Origin: Nemertoderma westbladi
Taxonomy: Eukaryota > Xenacoelomorpha > Nemertodermatida > Nemertodermatidae
DNA: 64,000 nucleotides
Reading direction: 5' to 3'
Assembly (NCBI GenBank): GCA_032718475.1
Contig: JAUCBJ010009113.1
Span: 6,532-70,531, forward strand
The position numbers and the translations under genes are program-made. This document shows, one piece after another, positions 21,901 to 31,650 of this stretch (within the stretch, counting starts at the first letter, position 1; each line of letters opens with the position of its first letter). The notes below the pieces were generated by a model that worked only from the letters and a program-made list of their open reading frames with translations, ran no database searches and was not told where the DNA came from.

Positions 21901-24669
21901 TTATTTACTAGTATTAGGTGGAGATTTGTAGTCTCCAGACTCGTTACGAGTCTCTTCAAGAAGTACGAGACGTTGAGTCGGTCTGTCTACTGTTCGACCG
22001 TCAATTGTCCGTACCGTCACAGTTCTTGTCACTCCATCCATAGATGGATGTGTGGCTAAAATTACACCTGTTATCCAGAAGCGTCTTTTTAGATTCACTT
22101 CCGCTAACAGCACGTGATCTCCCGGCTTTAATGCGCGGGTGTTATTGTACCAGTTTGTTCTGGCAGAAATAGAGGGCAAATAATGGTTTTGCCATATTTC
22201 CCAGAATTTGTTAGAAAGTAGTTGCGTGATTTTCCACGCTTTTCTACCGTAGCTGTCGCTTTCTATTGGAATAGAAATCGGCGTCAATGTGGTCGGTGCC
22301 TGCATAAGCAGGTGTGCCGGTGTTAAAGCGAACTGAGATTGTTTGTCATCGGGTACTAATACTATTGGTCTAGTATTTAGTATTGCCTCGATTTCAACAA
22401 ACAATGTTGTCAGTTGGTCGTCTGTCAATATGTGGTTTACTGGAATGACCTTTGCCATTGCCGTCTTTATAGATCTAATCAATCTCTCCCAGACTCCGCC
22501 TCTCCAAGGACTATCTGGAGGATTAAACTTCCAAACAATCTTGTGAGGTTGTAGTTCGTTCGAGATTTGATCATGATCTAGTTTCTTAAAGGCTCTAGCA
22601 ATCTCATTCCGAGCACCAACAAAGTTTGTCCCTTGGTCTGAGTACAAGCATTTTACTAGTCCGCGTCTAGCGATAAATCGCCGCAGTGCTAGTATAAACG
22701 CGTTGGTGGAAAGATCCATCACACGTTCAATGTGAACTGCCCTACTGGACATACATGTGAAAATCAGTCCCCAGCGTTTTACTAGTATACGTCCACGTTT
22801 CGTATGTATGGGACCAAAGCAATCAATTCCAGTCTCTGTAAAAGGTGGTCTGAATGCTTGAAGTCGTGCTTGTGGAAGTTCACTCATTTCTTGGGTACCT
22901 ATTCTAGAGTGTACCTTTTTACAAATAATACACGTACGCGTCACTGAACTTAACGCTTTACTGGGTCTAATTAATACAAATCTTGTACGTAAGTAGGAAA
23001 GACAGTGGTGTCTTCCAGCGTGTTTCAGATGTAAATGTGCGTCCAGTATCATTGCACGTTGTAGTTCGTGGTGTTGCGGTATTATTATTGGGTACCTAAA
23101 GTTTGTGTTAAAGTCAATGTTTTGAAGCCGAGATTTATGACAAATTAAGCCATTATAAATAATCGGACTCCAACTCAGTATTGGTGACGACTTGATTGGT
23201 TGACCTTGATTTATGGATGTGAATTCGCGCGCGAAATATCGCAGTTGGTAATGGCGAATTAATTTAATCTCACACCTGTCAATCTCAGCCAATGTAAGTC
23301 GACGTGTAAAGTCACGTTTGCCTTTAACGTATTGTACAAAACGTACAATCCACGCTAATTTTCGGCAAGCGTTTGTCCAAGAATCTGTTAGGTTTACAAT
23401 CCGGTCGACGTGAGTATTTGTGACGTCATCAGGTAAGTCAATGGAGATTTTGGAAGGTTTTGAATTACTAGAAGGGCCCATGGGTCCGCCGGTAAGTATT
23501 CCCTTGTTGACTGTTGATCCGTCCGGGTCTACAAGTAATTTGTCCTTCTTCGTCTTCTTACCTTGATCGTCAGTACTTTGTAAGTCGATCGTTAATGGTG
23601 GTTTGAACTCTATGGGGTCAGCAGGTTTCGGTAAACTTATTTTCCTGCCGACATTAATCCCAGGTCTCACCATAGGTTGCAAGTTTGGTATGTCTCTTGA
23701 GCGCAAAGTAACACCTGTATTTACATTAGCGTAGGTACTACCCACATCTGTAATACATGAGGTTTCACCGTGCTTATGGTTGCTCAAGCGTGTCAAAATT
23801 GGTAGTTTGTCGATACAAGGCCGCTCCAATAGAGAAACTGCGGCTTTACTGTTTGTCAATACATTACTAATGTCCGGTAGAACATTTTGTGATGTTTCTG
23901 ACAAAATGTCTAGTCGACTGTCTAGTAATGTGTCTGGCGATACGTCTGGTAACGTATCTGGTTGTTTGTCAATAGAAGGCCGCTCCAATAGAGAAACTGC
24001 GGCTTTACTGTTTGTCAATACATTACTAATGTCCGGTAGAACATTTTGTGATGTTTCTGACAAAATGTCTAGTCGACTGTCTAGTAATGTGTCTGGCGAT
24101 ACGTCTGGTAACGTATCTGTTTGTTTGTCAATAGAAGGCCGCTCCAATAGAGAAACTGCGGCTTTACTGTTTGTCAGTGTGTTACTAGCGTCTGGTGGAA
24201 CATTTTGTGACATGTCTGGTTGACCGTCTAGTAACGTGTCTGGTTGACCGTCTGGCGATATGTCTGGTGTAGAAAGGCTCGCAAGTCTTCCTCTCTTGAC
24301 CTTTGAAGTTATATCTTTCCATTTCGCCTTCGGTTTTTTCTTGAGTTTTGCCGCCGTCGTCCTTTTCTTTGTCTTCCCCTTTTTTGGTTTCTTGATTTCG
24401 GCGTCCTTAGGGATAGTGTTAGATTTGTTGTCGTATAACGGAGGCCAATCTTGCGTCGATTTCTGCAAGAATTGGGGTCCGTGTTGCCAAAATTCTTTGT
24501 TCTCCGGTTTACAGAATTCCTCAGGCATCATTCCTCGCGACGCAATATCAGCTGGGTTTTGTGGTCCGGGACAATGTCGCCAATCCTCTTTTATTGAACG
24601 GTCTAGAATTTCCGCGCGACGGTTAGCTACGAATGTCTTGAATTCGAGTGTGTCGTTGTTTATGTAAAA
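21901..24669 (-). CDS. Inner element pol, C-terminal part: RNase H end, integrase
   Basis: This continues the gag-pol frame directly after the TAA at 24672-24670. It opens with RNase H sequence (FYINNDTLEFKTFVANRRAE, then HCPGPQNPADIASRG). Next come a Ser/Thr/Asp-rich linker with tandem repeats (about 24300-23800), the integrase zinc-binding H2C2 module (HH...HLKHAGRHH...CIICKK, around 23080-22920), and the integrase core with D (TGIDCFGP, about 22825), D (SDQGTNF, about 22635) and E (GGVWERLI, about 22495). The C-terminal domain (WYNNTRALKPGDHVLLAEVN, about 22150) is the one typical of BEL/Pao. An internal ATG at 24531 could serve as a separate start, but homology begins before it. It ends at TAA 21901. 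Confidence 0.92.
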   Translation of the reverse strand, partial: FYINNDTLEFKTFVANRRAEILDRSIKEDWRHCPGPQNPADIASRGMMPEEFCKPENKEFWQHGPQFLQKSTQDWPPLYDNKSNTIPKDAEIKKPKKGKTKKRTTAAKLKKKPKAKWKDITSKVKRGRLASLSTPDISPDGQPDTLLDGQPDMSQNVPPDASNTLTNSKAAVSLLERPSIDKQTDTLPDVSPDTLLDSRLDILSETSQNVLPDISNVLTNSKAAVSLLERPSIDKQPDTLPDVSPDTLLDSRLDILSETSQNVLPDISNVLTNSKAAVSLLERPCIDKLPILTRLSNHKHGETSCITDVGSTYANVNTGVTLRSRDIPNLQPMVRPGINVGRKISLPKPADPIEFKPPLTIDLQSTDDQGKKTKKDKLLVDPDGSTVNKGILTGGPMGPSSNSKPSKISIDLPDDVTNTHVDRIVNLTDSWTNACRKLAWIVRFVQYVKGKRDFTRRLTLAEIDRCEIKLIRHYQLRYFAREFTSINQGQPIKSSPILSWSPIIYNGLICHKSRLQNIDFNTNFRYPIIIPQHHELQRAMILDAHLHLKHAGRHHCLSYLRTRFVLIRPSKALSSVTRTCIICKKVHSRIGTQEMSELPQARLQAFRPPFTETGIDCFGPIHTKRGRILVKRWGLIFTCMSSRAVHIERVMDLSTNAFILALRRFIARRGLVKCLYSDQGTNFVGARNEIARAFKKLDHDQISNELQPHKIVWKFNPPDSPWRGGVWERLIRSIKTAMAKVIPVNHILTDDQLTTLFVEIEAILNTRPIVLVPDDKQSQFALTPAHLLMQAPTTLTPISIPIESDSYGRKAWKITQLLSNKFWEIWQNHYLPSISARTNWYNNTRALKPGDHVLLAEVNLKRRFWITGVILATHPSMDGVTRTVTVRTIDGRTVDRPTQRLVLLEETRNESGDYKSPPNTSK
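23813..24300 (-). repeat. 159-bp in-frame tandem repeat in the RNase H-integrase linker
   Basis: The plus-strand string CCGCTCCAATAGAGAAACTG recurs at 23821, 23980 and 24139, exactly 159 bp (53 codons) apart. The encoded unit contains SLLERP and SIDKQ and is followed by Asp/Leu/Ser-rich sequence. Two units are nearly identical and a partial third has diverged, so this is recent in-frame expansion of a tolerant linker. Confidence 0.92.
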
Positions 24670-27600
24670 TTAAACCAACGTCGCGTCAGTCCAATAAAAT
24701 ATCTGTAAACTCGACTGTAGTTCTGTCTGTATGAGGTTCACGATGGTGGTTGACAGGGTTGCGGCTTGTAGCTCAGCTCGTGGTGTCGTCATATACTTAG
24801 TAGGCATGGTCTTAGCCTTAGAAGTAATGAGCGAAACATCGAACTCGTCTGAGTCTACTTGTCTGCGCAAGTACGCTGCCACACCAAAACCGTTGTCACT
24901 GGCGTCAGAAAAACAGTGTAATTCCAAGTTGTCAGGAAATGTACTTTGTAATGGAAAGTAAACCCTGGGTATGAAATAATCCTCTAGCGAAGATAATTCC
25001 GCCTCCCAGGTCTTCCATAAGTCCACTTGGTCTGATGAGATCGGCTCGTCCCATGTTAGTCCATCCTTCCATATACTGCGCATATAAATGCGGGCTTGCA
25101 GTATCACTGGACTGATGAATCCTAACGGATCGAACAATCGGCTCAATTTTGACAAGCATGATCTCTTTGTCAGTGTGTTCTCTTGACTGTCCAGTCTCAC
25201 CTTCACTCGAAAGTTGTCTGTGTTTGGGTCCCAAAAGAGCCCCAACACCTTAGTCGTCGGTAGTGGTTCGAACTCTAGGTCTATGTCACCACCTCCACGC
25301 TCAGTCGTTCCGAATGAGTCTACTAATTCGGCACTGTTTGAGGCGAATTTGGTGAGGTTAAAACCTCCGCCCGCTAAGCAGTCCCGTAATTGATGTGCTA
25401 CTGTTGTAGCACGTTCTACTGTGTCGCAACTCTGTAAACCGTCATCGACGTAAAAGTCACGTTCTACGATTTTAATTATCTCTGGGTCATATAGATGTTT
25501 CTGATCCCTAGCGGCCTGCTTTAGGGCGTACATCGTGCAATTTGGGCTGTCTCTGGCACCGAAAACGCGAACTTGCATTTGGTAAGTCGCCGGTGGTAAA
25601 CTTAAGTCTCCTTCCGGGTACCAGAGGAACCGCAAACTGTCTCTGTCTCGCTCTAACGCTCTCACTTGGTGAAACATCGCTTCAACGTCACAAGTAAAAG
25701 CTACTTGACGCTGACGGAAGCGCATAATCACCCCCATAAGATAATTATTCATGTTTGGTCCATCCATCAACTCACTATTGAGGGACATTCCCTCAAATAG
25801 AGCCGCACAATCATTGACTACGCGTACTTTATCTGGTTTGTCGGGGTGTCTCACATAGTGATGTGGCAAGTAATATGTTTGGTCAGTCACTATCTCCGGG
25901 TTAGTCATTCGGATAGCGTATCCTTTTGTCAAATACGTCTCCATCTGAGTGTTGTACTGCAGATGGGCTTTCTCGTCCTTTAATAGACGTTGCCGTATTG
26001 AATGTAGACGTCTTAAAGCCAGTGGGTAGTTGTTTATAAGTTTAGGACTTTGGCTACGCCATAACATCCCTACCTCATAATGTCCGTCTTTCGTCTGGTG
26101 GATAGTATCTTCCATGATCTTCAGAGATTGTTTCTCCTGTTCCGACATACAAGGTTCGTAGCTACCAGGTTCAGCTGTATCTTGTTCTAACCACCTGATA
26201 GTCTTCTCCGTTAATTCTTTGTCCAAAGCGGCTTGTTCCATTTGATGATTTCTCAACACGTCATCATCGATATCGACGGGCACTGTTGAGGTTATTGGGG
26301 TAGGTAGACTCGCAAGCCTATCATGTGTCGTCGATGGAATCTCTAGCTGACTTGTCTTCTCCCCAAGTTCTAAACTCACCTGGTGGGTTAGCTGCTCCTT
26401 GTGACTTATCATACTAGTTACACGTCTGTCATGTTTTGTCGACTGTAGTGTAGTATGGTTCACGTCGTGTGAAAAGGAATGAATTGAATTTGTAGTTAAT
26501 AAACTACATGTACTTTGTACATCGTCTTCCTCGTCACTTACGTCTAGTGTGCGCACAGGCGCTCGAGTATACCACCCTATCGGCGTTCTGCAGGCGTATG
26601 CGTTTCCCGCTACAACTGCCGATGGTCTGGTTTCCCACACCTGATGTAGGTTGAATTGGTCTGTCCCGATCAGCATGGCTACCGATCTATAATTGACAGG
26701 ACATTCGGGTACACCTAGGTGTCTGAAATACTTACGGTCCTCTAGAGATTGTTCCGGCACTGGACCTAGTAGATTACTAAAGTCCTTCGTGGCCGCAAAG
26801 GTTAGATCTTTAAAGGGCAACAAAGACCTCTCCCTCTCGCTGTGCTGCGATTTCGGAAGAAGAGAGTCTAAGTCCAACTTAACTCGTGTCACTGGTATTG
26901 CACGCTGTCCGTGCATACTACTTACGGTATAACTGACGTGCTTACCTTGTTTAAGATCCGTCACTACGTCAGCTATCTTTTCATCCACGTAGCTATGAGA
27001 TGAGGCTGAATCTAGAATAGCGTAGATTCTTTTACTCCCATTTGTGCCGGTAATCTTAATCGGAATTACACTGAATCCCTTCAGTTGGTCAGTAGTCAGA
27101 AGCGCGATCGACGGTTGTTCGTCTCCATTGGAATATTCGTCGTCGTCTTCTAACTCTTCATCCGACGATCCGGATTGTTCTGAGAAGCAATCCTCAATAT
27201 GGGTCACGAAGGTTGGAGTCGTTTTCGATTCTCGCCTTTTGTAGGCCGCATCACATCTCGCTGCTGCTTCCGGGTGTTCCCTGGCGAAGCGTTTCGTCGG
27301 CGTGTGGCTGTCTGTATGGAGCAGACCGTCATGGTTGCGTCCACAGGATGGACAAGTGTCGGTATTTGGGCAATCTTTACGGACGTGTCCGTGTCGCGTA
27401 CACCGCCAACAAGAGTCCAGTGGCCGTATTTGCAGCCGTCGTTCTTCCGAGTTCAACTCGCGAAATTGTCGACAACCTCGTAACTTGTGACCGATATACC
27501 GCTTGCCTAAATGCTCGCAGTATTGGCAGCCGCTGAAGTCGGTACTAAGTTGTTGTCTCGTCTGTTTTGTCCCAATGGGCGCAGATACCCTACTACCGTC

Positions 27601-30600
27601 CGAGAATTGTCGTGATTCCGTCGGTGTGGTGTAAGTGGCCGTCTTAGTGGATGTTGTCTGGGGTTTTTGTCGGTTGGAGGATGGCAATGTGATCCCTTCT
27701 GCCACGATGTGCTGGTCAGTGTAGTTAGATCGAGTTTCTACTACTGCCTCCCTGGATATTAAAAGGTACACATCTTCTAATTTTAAGAATCCTCCCCGCT
27801 CTTCTCGCTGGTATTCGACCTTTCTCCACTCCCGACGAAGTCGATGGTGGAGTCGTCCTATGATCTTTAATAGGACTGTAGGGGTATTCCCGTAATCAAG
27901 TTGTCCAATGGATCTTAAGGTAGTGATAGCGTTCTTGATCTCGTCAGCTAGTTTTAATAAGTCGACGGGTTTAGTGATAGCCCCTCCCTTACAGAGTTCC
28001 TCTATTACTGACCTGGCCATACTAACTGTACCTCCGTATATCGAAGTTAAACGATCGTACGCTAGTTCAAAAGCGTCCGGTACACCGACGAAAGTCTCCG
28101 CCAAACGTTTAGGTTCTCCTGACAACGTTTGGAGCAGGTAATCGAACTTCTCCCGTGATGTAAAGGCGCACACGGCGATCTGGGATTCGTTATAGTCTAC
28201 GAAAGTATGCCAGTGTTTTGAGCTACCGGAAAACTTCGGTGGTTGTTGTACCGGCAATCCCTGTCTGGCTGCGAATTTCGCTATCTCCTCGGCAACGTTC
28301 AGAGTTTCGCGTCCTTGGTTGGTACGCTGGTTGATATCCCTTCTTGGCGCTTTTCCCTGATACGATGTGGGGTTTGAAGGTACCGGTCTTTGTGGTTCCT
28401 TCGGGTGTCTATTGTGTTCGAATTCGGAATTTCTCGAACTGTCGGTGTAACCTTCCTCCAGACGTTCCTCGATCTGAGCCAACTTATTGACAACTGGTCG
28501 CAGAATGTCGGCGAACTGTTGTGTACTAATTGCGTCCGTTGGTTGTAACGCCTTCTGTGTTGGTGTATTCTGTGGAGGATTGTCTGCAAAGGAGTTGTCT
28601 GAATGCTCGCGTTTATATTCATCGGCCGCCCCTGTTCTAAATACCTCGCGTTTCGGGTAATCCGATTCGCTCGAAGTACTACTATCATCCGGATATGGTG
28701 GTCGACGTGCTCGCGTCCGTTGCGTCGTTCGAATTCTAACGTTCCGTTTCGGAACATCGTCCACTGATCTCCGTTGTTCGGTAGGCTCACAAGTCTTCCT
28801 CGAAGTCGTAGATTGCGATGTAAATTGGTTGAATGGTCGCGTATCCACTGTTCTCCGTTGTTCGGTAGGCTCACAAGTCTTCCTCGAAGTCGTAGATTGC
28901 GATGTAAACTGAACCGGTGGGCGAATGACAGCATTTGAAACAACTGGCCTTGTGGGTCGAAACGTCATTGGGTAAGCGTAGTGTGTAACGGGTTTAGGTG
29001 TCGACGGTGGACTCACCTGTTTAGTCGTCAGTAGTGCAGGTCCAGTCAACAAACTACTACGATCCGTAATCGGTGGGTTACTTACCTTGACTTTCGGAAT
29101 GGGCGACGACGTTGCTCTTGGCGGTGTAAACTCGTCCGGAATAACAAACCTGTGTTCCGTCGCACCATGGATAGGAGAAATGTTACTACTACCCGCAATC
29201 GAAACAGGTTCCTTAGTCGTAACTGGTGCAAACATATGAGTTACCTGTGGGAATCGTTGACACAAGTCCTTTACTAATTGTCGTTCCCGTCCGGGTGCTC
29301 CCACGCTTCCTTCCTTCTTCCGTTCCTGAATTTGGCGATGTCTTACCTCTATCTGGTCCAAGTCATGTCCGTCTCGAGATCTCATTGATCGATCGCGGGC
29401 TAGAAGATCCAGATTTTCCTTGGCTTCGGCTACTTCTCTCGCCTTCTTCTCGAGTTCGAAATGGAGTTTAGCTGTCTTCTCTCGTTGTTCCGTTTGTTGT
29501 CGTTGCGCCTCAAACTCCGCTTGTCGTATAGCGGATTGAGCTTTTATTTGCCGTGTTTTCATTTCGGCCCGTGCTTCCGAAACTAATCTTTCTCTCTCTA
29601 AATCAGCCGCTGCGTTTCGTCGCTCTAAATCAGCCGCTGCGTTTCGTCGCTCTAAATCAGCCGCTGCGTTTCGTCGCTCCAAATCAGCCGCTGCCATTTG
29701 TCGCTCTAACTCGACCGCTGCGTTTCGTCGCTCCAAATCAGCCGCTGCGTTTTGTCGCTCCAAATCAGCCGCTGCCATCTGTCGCTCTAACTCGACCGCT
29801 GCGTTTCGTTGCGCTAAATCAACCGCTGCTGTTTGTTGGGCGATGTCTACCTCTAACCTTTCTACTTCAGCTGCTTCTAATTCAGCTTGTTCCTGTAGAT
29901 GAGAGATTCTCGCTACATTTGCAACGCGCAGCTTCTCTTCCTCTACTGCTGCCTGCATCACTAGAAGTTGAGCTTGTTCCTCGATTTCTCGTTGTTGTTG
30001 GTAGAATTCTTGCTGTTGTCGAGCAACTTCTGACGTGACCATACTTCCCTCGCAGATTTCGCTACGAATACTTACCAGCGATTGATTTAGTATTCCCGGT
30101 GCCGATTCGATTTGTGCGAATGAAGTTTCCTTCGTATATTCCGGCACGGTTTCCAAATCACCGACGTCTTCGCCGCACATGCGTAAGTGGTCCGTCAGGT
30201 GTTTCAATTGTCCATCCAGTCGGTACAGTTCCTGTTCTTCCTCGGGTTGTAATAATTCGTCCGAAACTGACTCACCTAACAACTGGTCCGCTTGTTCCTG
30301 TTGTATCTGTCTAATCGTCGACTTAAACTGAATCAGTTTCTCTCTAGCGATCATTAGTTTCTCGAGGATTCTAAGTTGAGTATCCACGTCCTGTCTCTGT
30401 CTAGCTAGATCTTGTAGACCAATTAGGTTATCTACGGACTTGTGTACTCTACTTTGTACTCTAACCTGGAGGGTGTAGAACTCGAATCGAGACATCGGAG
30501 CGGTCAACTCGTCTAATGTGCGTTGGCCTTCCCCAATACTCCTGGTTATATGCGCCATATATCCTCCGACGCTTCTAACCACACTTTCTGTGCTTCCTGC

Positions 30601-30840
30601 TGAACTTACCATGTCCGATTCCCTATATCTAGGTTGCGGAACAATTAGAAAGTCCTCGGTCCTGCCGTCGCCTCGTACTACGGCATCCGGTACTCCCGTT
30701 GGATGTACTGGTGACGCACACGGTGTAGGTTCGGTAGGCTCGCGAGTCTTCCCCTGTTGTTCTTCCGCTGCTGACTTATCTCCGTTGCATGAGTCATAGT
30801 CGGTAGGTGTGTTCTTCGTATAGTCTTGTTTGTCACTCAT
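24670..30840 (-). CDS. Inner element gag-protease-RT-RNase H (stops early at a nonsense codon)
   Basis: The 2056-codon frame starts at ATG 30840 (MSDKQDYTKNTPTD). Domains in order: long N-terminal region with coiled coil, including 9-residue repeats (ERRNAAADL, about residues 340-415); BEL gag domain (KFSGSSKHWHTFVDYNES, about residue 865); zinc knuckles (CQYCEHLG... about 1104 and CWRCTRHGHVRKDC about 1143); aspartic protease with AILDSASSHSYV (about 1278), DSA instead of DSG; RT with catalytic YVDD (about 1797); RNase H start with CFSDASDNGFG (about 1977). It ends at WTDATLV followed by TAA (24672-24670), in the middle of RNase H. The frame continues unbroken for another 2769 bases, so the intact product would have been a single polyprotein of nearly 3000 residues. 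Confidence 0.93.
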   Translation of the reverse strand: MSDKQDYTKNTPTDYDSCNGDKSAAEEQQGKTREPTEPTPCASPVHPTGVPDAVVRGDGRTEDFLIVPQPRYRESDMVSSAGSTESVVRSVGGYMAHITRSIGEGQRTLDELTAPMSRFEFYTLQVRVQSRVHKSVDNLIGLQDLARQRQDVDTQLRILEKLMIAREKLIQFKSTIRQIQQEQADQLLGESVSDELLQPEEEQELYRLDGQLKHLTDHLRMCGEDVGDLETVPEYTKETSFAQIESAPGILNQSLVSIRSEICEGSMVTSEVARQQQEFYQQQREIEEQAQLLVMQAAVEEEKLRVANVARISHLQEQAELEAAEVERLEVDIAQQTAAVDLAQRNAAVELERQMAAADLERQNAAADLERRNAAVELERQMAAADLERRNAAADLERRNAAADLERRNAAADLERERLVSEARAEMKTRQIKAQSAIRQAEFEAQRQQTEQREKTAKLHFELEKKAREVAEAKENLDLLARDRSMRSRDGHDLDQIEVRHRQIQERKKEGSVGAPGRERQLVKDLCQRFPQVTHMFAPVTTKEPVSIAGSSNISPIHGATEHRFVIPDEFTPPRATSSPIPKVKVSNPPITDRSSLLTGPALLTTKQVSPPSTPKPVTHYAYPMTFRPTRPVVSNAVIRPPVQFTSQSTTSRKTCEPTEQRRTVDTRPFNQFTSQSTTSRKTCEPTEQRRSVDDVPKRNVRIRTTQRTRARRPPYPDDSSTSSESDYPKREVFRTGAADEYKREHSDNSFADNPPQNTPTQKALQPTDAISTQQFADILRPVVNKLAQIEERLEEGYTDSSRNSEFEHNRHPKEPQRPVPSNPTSYQGKAPRRDINQRTNQGRETLNVAEEIAKFAARQGLPVQQPPKFSGSSKHWHTFVDYNESQIAVCAFTSREKFDYLLQTLSGEPKRLAETFVGVPDAFELAYDRLTSIYGGTVSMARSVIEELCKGGAITKPVDLLKLADEIKNAITTLRSIGQLDYGNTPTVLLKIIGRLHHRLRREWRKVEYQREERGGFLKLEDVYLLISREAVVETRSNYTDQHIVAEGITLPSSNRQKPQTTSTKTATYTTPTESRQFSDGSRVSAPIGTKQTRQQLSTDFSGCQYCEHLGKRYIGHKLRGCRQFRELNSEERRLQIRPLDSCWRCTRHGHVRKDCPNTDTCPSCGRNHDGLLHTDSHTPTKRFAREHPEAAARCDAAYKRRESKTTPTFVTHIEDCFSEQSGSSDEELEDDDEYSNGDEQPSIALLTTDQLKGFSVIPIKITGTNGSKRIYAILDSASSHSYVDEKIADVVTDLKQGKHVSYTVSSMHGQRAIPVTRVKLDLDSLLPKSQHSERERSLLPFKDLTFAATKDFSNLLGPVPEQSLEDRKYFRHLGVPECPVNYRSVAMLIGTDQFNLHQVWETRPSAVVAGNAYACRTPIGWYTRAPVRTLDVSDEEDDVQSTCSLLTTNSIHSFSHDVNHTTLQSTKHDRRVTSMISHKEQLTHQVSLELGEKTSQLEIPSTTHDRLASLPTPITSTVPVDIDDDVLRNHQMEQAALDKELTEKTIRWLEQDTAEPGSYEPCMSEQEKQSLKIMEDTIHQTKDGHYEVGMLWRSQSPKLINNYPLALRRLHSIRQRLLKDEKAHLQYNTQMETYLTKGYAIRMTNPEIVTDQTYYLPHHYVRHPDKPDKVRVVNDCAALFEGMSLNSELMDGPNMNNYLMGVIMRFRQRQVAFTCDVEAMFHQVRALERDRDSLRFLWYPEGDLSLPPATYQMQVRVFGARDSPNCTMYALKQAARDQKHLYDPEIIKIVERDFYVDDGLQSCDTVERATTVAHQLRDCLAGGGFNLTKFASNSAELVDSFGTTERGGGDIDLEFEPLPTTKVLGLFWDPNTDNFRVKVRLDSQENTLTKRSCLSKLSRLFDPLGFISPVILQARIYMRSIWKDGLTWDEPISSDQVDLWKTWEAELSSLEDYFIPRVYFPLQSTFPDNLELHCFSDASDNGFGVAAYLRRQVDSDEFDVSLITSKAKTMPTKYMTTPRAELQAATLSTTIVNLIQTELQSSLQIFYWTDATLV
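28761..28910 (-). repeat. 84-bp in-frame duplication in the inner gag
   Basis: CCACTGNTCTCCGTTGTTCG starts at 28761 and again at 28845. Each copy encodes FTSQSTTSRKTCEPTEQRR (28-codon period) and carries one copy of the 17-base motif found elsewhere in the element. Confidence 0.9.
29590..29830 (-). repeat. 27-bp repeats coding for a gag coiled coil
   Basis: About eight imperfect copies of a 27-bp unit (plus strand CGCTCTAAATCAGCCGCTGC) encode ERRNAAADL-type repeats. The Glu/Arg/Ala pattern suggests an extended alpha-helical rod. The outer element gag has an analogous but unrelated Ala/Glu/Lys repeat at 34308-34470. Confidence 0.9.
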
Positions 30841-31650
30841 TTCGGTAGTTGTAAGTCAAGTAAAGTGAGTGTCAAAGTATCGAGTTTACCGTATTTATCT
30901 AAACGGTACTAATTACAGTCTTATAAAATTAGCCTACCGGCCGATTTTATAGCAGATGGATAAAATTAGCCTAAAACGGCCAATTTTACAGCAAATAAAT
31001 GTCACGGAATAAGTATATAATAAAATTAGCCTAGCGGCCAATTTTATAACAAATAAATCGGATAACGATATGCGTTATCAAAAGGTAAATTAAATACAAT
31101 AATACGGACTAATTCAGCAACGAACAAAGAAATCATACGGAATGCATAAATACTTGAGACAGTGGAACCCACAATAATTTTAACTAATACGGTAATGCCT
31201 AACTTATTTATGCAACTTTTCGAACTCACCCACTCCAATAATTCTCCAGAAAAACAGATTCCCAGATACAAACCGGACGTGAACCTTTCCGTTTTTAACG
31301 TTGCGGACGAAACGCGATTTTCCCAACCAAAGTTGTTGAGTTATCTATCTCCCAAACTTGCTAAACACGGTCTTGCTCCCGTTACAGTCTAGAAATGAGT
31401 TCTGAATCCTGAAAAACAAAAGAGTTAGGTTTTACTTTACGAAAAATTTTTGTACCGGTACAATATGGTATTTAAACCCTTTTAAACACCGGTATTCAAT
31501 TCCAAAAATATTTTACACGCGGTTCAAATCAAATTTTATTTCAAAAAATTAGCACTTAGCTAATCAAATACAAAATTTTTACCTCAAAATACAAAATTTT
31601 CAAATAACTTTAGTCCTACCGAACCGTAGTTCAGTAAAACATATTCCTAA
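30841..31650 (-). other. 5' leader of the inner element, with three similar hairpins
   Basis: It lies between the 5' LTR and the gag ATG. Three copies of a palindromic unit occur at about 30922-30951, 30961-30988 and 31019-31048 (TAAAATTAGCC...CGGCCAATTTTA). Each can fold through AAAATT/AATTTT and GCC/GGC pairing. No gene is supported; open frames at 31044-31271 and 31162-31392 lack any domain. The spacing and conservation suggest an RNA packaging or dimerisation signal. Confidence 0.65.
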
